From Lathyrus oleraceus (Eukaryota; Streptophyta; Magnoliopsida; Fabales; Fabaceae): a stretch of DNA of 64,000 nucleotides. Both the position numbers and the translations under genes were made by a program. The notes beneath the pieces are model-generated. The model searched no databases and had not been told where the DNA came from. It worked only from the letters and a program-made list of their open reading frames with translations. The stretch is from positions 349,126,409-349,190,408 of the forward strand of contig NC_066581.1 in assembly GCF_024323335.1 (NCBI RefSeq), in the 5' to 3' direction. The stretch's first letter is position 1. Every line of letters starts with the position of its first letter. This document shows, piece after piece, positions 57,845 through 64,000 of this stretch.

Positions 57845-59354
57845 GCAAAAATTAGGGATTATGGCAAGTAACTGCATTCTGTTGATCTTCAAAATTTGGA
57901 GAAACTTTGAGCACAAGGGTTGACGTCGAGTCATCGTCCCCAGCAGCGGTCAAGAGCGTAGCGGACATCAAAAGTTGGTAGAAGGATTAAGGATCATTTG
58001 TATTCAATGTAACCCTTTTCCATATAAATTACCATTTTCAACTTTGTAAAAATCTATGGAGTCTTGTCATTTACAGACTACCATTCTATTAAATAAAGTT
58101 GAGCTTTTATCCAATTATTTCTACTCTTATTTACTTCAGCCAATAGTTTTAAATTTTATTATGATCATTTTTGAAATTAAAATCTTTAATCAAAATCATT
58201 TTTCTTAAACATATAAAAGCAAGTATTTTTCAAAGCAATTAAAAAGAAGTATCAACAGCATTTCAAAGAGCAGTAAGTCTTAAGTGTGAAGCATTAAGGG
58301 TTCCCAAAGCAGTTAACCCTTCGGGTATCCTTAGCCGAGTTTGTTGACCCGGTTTCCCTGTGGAGTGGTGTTTGATCCCCAGTGGAGCTTCGTTTCTTTT
58401 CCAACTGAGTTGGTTGATTTAGTGCCCTGCAGTGTGTTATTTCCCCGACAGAGTTTCTGCTTCCCCCGACTGAATTTGTGTATTCCTCGGCAGTTTTGAT
58501 CCTCAGTAGAGTAATGAGACTCCTCAGTAGATCGCGTTGGTTTCTCCACCAATCGCCATCCGACTTGCTCCCAGTCACAGTTTCCTCCTGGTTTCTGAGC
58601 AGCTACTTGTGTTTATCCTCTGTGTGGTTGTCTCCCGTTTTGATATGGTGTTGACCTAAAATTCCCTGTAGATTTGAGAAAATCTCCTCTCCTTAGCAGA
58701 TCTCCTCCTTCCTCATCTAGAGTTGAGCCTTTGGGTCGTTGATCTCTCTCTCTGTTTTCCAGCAGTTGTCTCCCTCTTGTTGTGGATTGAACAAGAATTG
58801 TATTGATGATTCAAATTCTTTGCGACACCTTTGTATCCTTTATGATCGTTTTGTCAGCATAATCGTCATATATACATATACACTTATATAATTTCATAAT
58901 TTCATAATTGCATCATCATATTTGATTGATTTATTTGAGATTCTTATTCTCTGTTATGGAGGTACTTTATCCCCATACAAATTCGGTGTCTGTCCTCCCT
59001 CAATTGTAGAATGTCAGCCCCTTAGGCAGAAAGACTTTAACCTTTCTCCTTTTACCCACTAAGTTATTTCCTCGTGGATGATTATTACTTCAACTTCCTC
59101 CCCAGTTGATTATCTGGATGGAATTGCTCCCCTTGAGCTATATCCTCATTGGGTTGAGTCTTGATTGACCGTTTCTTTCTAGCTCTTGCCTAGATAAATG
59201 CTTTGCGTCTCCTAAGAGCTTATTACCCAGTAACTGGTAATATTCTTCTTAGTTTGCAGTTTGTTACTTCTTGCCCAATACACGGCAAAAGTATCCCTGT
59301 TTTCCAGCAGTAGAGTCCCTAGTGGATTCGTTTTTCTTGATTCCCCAGGAAGTA

Positions 59355-60080
59355 TATCCTTGATATGTTCATCCTAACCGGTGACGGATATCTTTCTTTC
59401 CCATGTGTTGAGTTTATCCTTGATACGTTCATCCTAACCGATGACGGATACTCTCATTTTTGGTATTCTACCCAGTAAAAAGGTAGTTGTAATCCTTATT
59501 TTGTTCCCCGGAGAGTTAATCCTTGATATATTCATCTTAACCAATGACGGATTTCCTTCTCCTTGTGGTATTCTACCCTGTAACCGGTAGTTGTAAACCC
59601 TACTTTCTCCTTACAGAGTCTATCCTTGATATGTTCATCCTAACCGGTGACAGATTTTCTCTTTGATGGTATTCTATCCAGCATTCGATAGATGTAATTC
59701 CTACTTTTTTTTTCAGTTGGTGTATCCTTGATATGTTCATCCTAACCGGTGACGGGTATCCTTCTTGACATTCCCATGCAAGTATATCCTTGATATGTTT
59801 ATCCTAATCGATGACGGATTTTCTTCCCTGTTGAGTTTATCCTTGATATGTTCATCCTAACCGATGACGGATACTCTCACCTTTGGTCTTCTGTCCAGTA
59901 ACTGGTAGTTGTAAATCCTATTGTTCTGCAGTTTTCCCCAGCAATGCTATTCTTACTCAGTAGCCGGTAATGAATACTCTCTCCTGGTGGTTCCCAGTGA
60001 GTCATCCTTGATATGTTCATCCTAACCGGTGGCGGATGTCCTCTCTATTAGATTTTTATTATCTCCTTACCCAGTAACAG
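59355..60080 (+). repeat. Interspersed ~36-bp repeat in A's 3' UTR
   Basis: Eight copies of ATCCTTGATATGTTCATCCT followed by AACCGGTGACGGAT, near 59355, 59413, 59519, 59622, 59722, 59786, 59839 and 60005. They alternate with GGTATTCTACCCAGTA...CCGGTAGTTGTAA units. Spacing is irregular, 50-170 bp. The second unit matches the reverse complement of repeats in C's 3' UTR. Confidence 0.8.
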
Positions 60081-60573
60081 GTAGTGGATAGTAAATTTCT
60101 GCTCCTCCTGTGTTGAAGTTTATCTTCCCCGGTCAGTTGAGCATGCATTTCCTTAGTGAAATCACTTTTCCTGCATGATTCAAGTACGTCAGTTTTATCC
60201 TGATCTACTCGTATCCCCTGTAGATGTTTTGTTTCCCTGGCTGAGTCTTTCCCTTTTGTATGGAATTCCTCTAGTCCCCCAGCAGTTTTAAGTTGTAGCC
60301 TGGCCTACGCATAACTTCTCTTTCCCCTAGAGTCTCTGTCTCCCTAGTGAGTTTTCCTTACAGAATGCATTATACTCCTGCGGACTTTCGGTCTCTTTGA
60401 TTTCTTTTCCTTTGTGGAAATATTTCCCCACAGAGAATCTACTTGTACATTCATATCATATGCATCATGAGGTCTCTTAGGGACCAAAATTTGTTTCTAT
60501 GTTGTTATTTAAGCTCATTCTACTGAGTCGAGCCAAAGATTTTAACCTTCACCTCCTCAGTCAGAATGTCCTT

Positions 60574-60586
60574 AAATAGGGGCATC
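60574..60586 (+). promoter_or_regulatory. Polypurine tract of element A
   Basis: AAATAGGGGCATC directly before the 3' LTR start TGTAAG, sharing AATAGGGGCA with B and C. Confidence 0.85.
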
Positions 60587-63500
60587 TGTAAGACCCCAAT
60601 TTTGACCCTAAGATCTCTCATGCTATTTCATCATATGCATATGCATTGGGATCACACCTTGGCATCCTCCTTACCCCTCTTTCATTGGGTTTGTTTTGGG
60701 AGAGATCACCAAGCATCGTGTGATTGTATCATACTTGTATTTTATCATTTTACTAACCAAAATACCAAAAAATATGTCTTTGTAGTTGCCTAACTCTTTT
60801 GTAGGTAGGGCATGATCCTCATTGATCTATCAAGTTCATATCTAGGGCTTGAGACCCTCATGACAAAAATCACAACCAAGGATTGATTCACAATGTATCA
60901 AAGCATCATATATGAGTCCTAATGATTTCTACATGTTATATTGATCAATTATTCTTCAAGAGTTTGGAAGTGATTTGCCTTGGAAACCCTAGTTTGACTG
61001 GGTATCTTGAGTAACTTCTCCAACAAGCTATCTCACCAATTGATCAAATTTCTCAAAGGACACTTAAAAATTCATCATCTTATGCATATTTGATCTACCA
61101 TGATCCTGTAAAGTCAAGAGAATTGAAAGTTAGCAAATTGGTTGATGGTGGTTGGCCAGATGAATTCATCTAATCAAAACTGGGTCTCCCTAGACCCTAT
61201 ATCCTACAATTTTCACCATATGAAAATGATTCCAAGAGAAAAGTTACTCTAAATGACATTTCAAACAACTTTCATGTTGAGACCTAGATCTAATTTTGCT
61301 TGGAAAATCATCTTCTATATTGAAACATTATAGGTCATTTTGTCTAAACCCTAATTTGAAAGTCAACTTCCCAAGGCCATAACTTGCTCAATTTTTATGA
61401 GATGAAATATTTCCAAGTTTCATAATAAAATTCAAGATGTCTACTTTAACTTTCATGTTTGGAGTGGGAGCAAATTCAACTTTTATGAGCATGTGATATG
61501 AGGATACATTATAGATCATTTTTTACCTATACCATTGAACAAGTGATTTTTCCAAACTTCAAAAATGTGTAACTCTACCATTGTAAATCCAAATTACATG
61601 AAATTGGTGACCATTTTGAAGTTCTTTGAAATAGATACAACTTTTATGAAGACAATTATCTCATTTGAAGCTCACATAAAAAGTTAAGTAAGGTGGAATA
61701 TTGAGATATATGACTTTACACTTAGGAAAATTTTCAACATGTTGAATTTTCCAAAGTTCCACCTTAAAATTCACCATGATCCAAGCTCCAAATGAAAAAG
61801 TGTTCAACATCAAACTTGTTCCTCTTGATCCAAGCTTTCCAAAGAACCCAGGTTTATGTATTTTGGATGAGGTTTGCTAGGGTTGCGCATGGCTTTAACA
61901 GAGCTGCATCATTGGAGGAAATCAAATGTACAAATATCATTTCACATTGCCTTGCCAATCAAGCTTCATTCAGACTTCAACATGATTGATTTTGGACCTT
62001 AATGCATTACCTCATGGGCATGTACATGCCCATGCACTCGTGTCATTCACATTGCTAAATTTGGACCAAATTTCAAGTGTGCAAATATCACTCCCTCATG
62101 CTATAAATACATGACCTCTGTGCTCAATTCAAACACCCCTTACACGCCAGCTTTGCCCCCAATTCAAACCCTCTCATTCTAAAGGCAAACCTGAGAATTT
62201 TCAATTTAAAAATTGAGTTTGAATCTCAACTGTTGGAGATTCAAAAACTCTAGGATCCAAAGCCTTGCACCCTTGCTAATCACTTCCTGCAAGCTTCTCA
62301 AGTGTGATCAGATCATGTTTGAAGCAAGCAACATCAAGTTCTGCACAACATTGAAGGTAATTTTCAAAAAACTTCATCTCTTCGATTCTCACTCAATTCT
62401 CATCAATTCTCTTGGATCTTTGGTTGTCTGAAGTCCTACCAATGTAGGCAAGAAGATTGAGTTGCTTAGAGGTCAAATCGAAGCAACTCAGTTGACACAC
62501 CTCAAAATTCAACTCCTCATATCTTTCTATATATGTAGAGTTAGTTAAAATTGAGGTCAGATTCGTGCTCTACGCCATTTTTTCTTTCATATCATGTCCT
62601 CCTTTTTCATTTATGTTATGGTGATGAAAGAACCAGTCCGGCCAGGGTCATCAGAGCAGATGACCGGCCTTTGGCTCCGGCGATGAGCTGGAAGTGTTCT
62701 GAGCCATTGGATGGATTAAAAATGTTTTAATCAGGAGCGTTGCTTGTAATGACCAAGTGTGTGGCGCATTGACTAGCGTGTACCATGGAACGCGCGTTTC
62801 TCACCACTTGATTTGCCACCTCAATTAATGAGGCAGATCAAGTGGTCCAAGTTTTTTGATATTTTCTGATTTTTCTTTTATTCCTTTTATTTTCATTAAT
62901 TCATATTAATTTTAATATTGATCCAAAAAATATGAGAGTTTCACCTAAAATTTTCAAATAATTTCCTCTTTGATATTTTGAATTAAAATTATTTTTTGGA
63001 TCATTATTAATATTTTTCATGATTTAATTGATTTTGTGATTTTTTTAATTGTTTAAGAATACTTTTAAGTCTTTAAAAATTCTGAAATTTTTTCTCCAAG
63101 GTCCTTTGACCTTGTTTGACCTATGATAAATCTCATGGCCATTTCTTTGGTGTTTTAATGAGGTTTTAGGAATTCGACAAACCATATTTAATTTAAATGT
63201 ATTATTTTAGTATTTTTAATTTGAATAAATGCCAATTAATTATGTTAACCTATTATGATGACTTGTATAAGTTTGACTCTTGTTGTTGGGCCTTGGTCAA
63301 GGTTGATTTGAGTTTGTCAAGTTAATATCATTGGATTTAGGGGATTGATGGAATGTACATTCCATCTCCCAAAATGAATGGATGATATTAATTTGGTAAA
63401 AGTCCTCCTTTGACCAATTTGAGTTTTGATCCATTCCCCTCCCTCTTCATCTTATTCCCATTCTTTGTGCATTCATCTCATTTGGCCTATGATATCTCTA

Positions 63501-64000
63501 AGTCCTAAGGCTAGTTGATTGCAAAATAAACATAAGTATGGATGAGATTAGGCCACCTCTTTTGCATATTCTTTTTGTGTGTGGTATGTTTCATGAGCAT
63601 AGTCCATTATACTATGTCTCTAACATGCATTAACACCAAAATTCTATTGCCCGACCTCAAATAGTTGTGACTTCTACATAAGTCCAATTACGATTGCTTA
63701 ACATAGCTCTAAATTTGTGACACGAAAAGGCGTAGCGTTCTAGTTAGTGAGATTGTAAGTCTCCCCTCTTTCATGGTATTGTGTGGAAACTTGGCCTTTT
63801 TTCCTTCCTTTGGGAGATGTCTTGGTTCAAGGATACATGCTTGTGATAAGTGGGTTGAGTGTTCTCTAAAGAATGACTTAAAATGAAAAGCAAAAGCAAA
63901 ACAATACTAACTTCTAACTCATTAATAACTAACATTTAATTTCAAGTCCTTTATTTTAATGCACTTTAATTTTTAAGCTCTATTCATTTGCCATTATTCA
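60587..64000 (+). repeat. Element A 3' LTR, first 3.4 kb
   Basis: Collinear with 43163 to about 46574 of the 5' LTR. The last ~1.3 kb, with the hairpin module, poly(A) signal and LTR end, lies outside the window. TATA box at 62102-62109. Short ORFs here are copies of meaningless ORFs in the 5' LTR. Confidence 0.92.

Larger units (their letters stand above)
57678..60573 (+). other. Element A 3' UTR, 2.9 kb
   Basis: Non-coding. It begins with three hairpins (57696-57844), then AT-rich sequence (58000-58260), a zone of CCAGTGGAG/CCCAGCAG words (58300-59340), the repeat block 59355-60080 and CTCAGT/TTCCC-rich sequence up to the PPT. Confidence 0.75.

Overview
The window is nuclear DNA of a flowering plant. 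It is almost certainly a legume, most likely of the pea/vetch/lentil tribe, because nearly all of it is built from giant Ty3/gypsy elements of the Tat/Ogre lineage. Those elements show the lineage's marks: LTRs of 4.4-7.6 kb, a tRNA-Arg-type primer binding site, an extra ORF upstream of gag, a small intron between protease and reverse transcriptase, a second (archaeal-type) RNase H, and long repeat-rich 3' UTRs. I see no host gene, rRNA or tRNA gene. All coding sequences belong to retrotransposons and most are broken by nonsense codons, frameshifts or deletions.

Layout, left to right. Element D (minus strand, Ogre) enters from the left edge with the start of gag, ORF1, leader and PBS (1-2807). 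Its 5' LTR occupies 2808-4170 and resumes at 33472-36518. The gap is filled by element B (minus strand, 4171-33466), flanked by the 5-bp duplication CATAC. B consists of a 7.6-kb 3' LTR (4171-11818), a 3' UTR, an RNase H/integrase remnant (12893-14376) and, far to the right, the outer 2.2 kb of its 5' LTR (31237-33466). Between those pieces lies element C (minus strand, 14377-31236), inserted in B's 5' LTR. C has two LTRs, a gag, an intron and scraps of pol, but no ORF1, protease core, RT or RNase H. A later deletion fused the inside of C's 3' LTR to B's pol. To the right of D are a 201-bp LTR end (F, plus strand), about 3.1 kb of another Tat-type LTR (G, plus strand) and a decayed Ty1/copia element (minus strand, about 39862-43162).

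Element A (plus strand, 43163 to beyond 64000) is the most complete Ogre. It has a 4714-bp 5' LTR, PBS, ORF1, gag, protease, intron, RT-RNase H-aRNase H-integrase, 3' UTR, PPT and 3.4 kb of the 3' LTR. Its catalytic motifs (DTG, YVDD, D-D-E) are intact, but the reading frames carry about a dozen stops and two frameshifts, so it could move only with proteins supplied in trans.

The most interesting material is non-coding and shared between elements whose LTRs are otherwise very different. First, a hairpin module occurs one to three times per LTR, enclosed by CTACG...CGTAG, and its inner stems change sequence but stay complementary. Second, a set of three hairpins sits just after the pol stop codon, with similar compensatory changes. 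Third, a copy of the first 10-11 nt of the PBS lies about 50-75 nt upstream of the real PBS, just after a poly(A) signal. All comparisons were made by eye; identity values and structures need computation.
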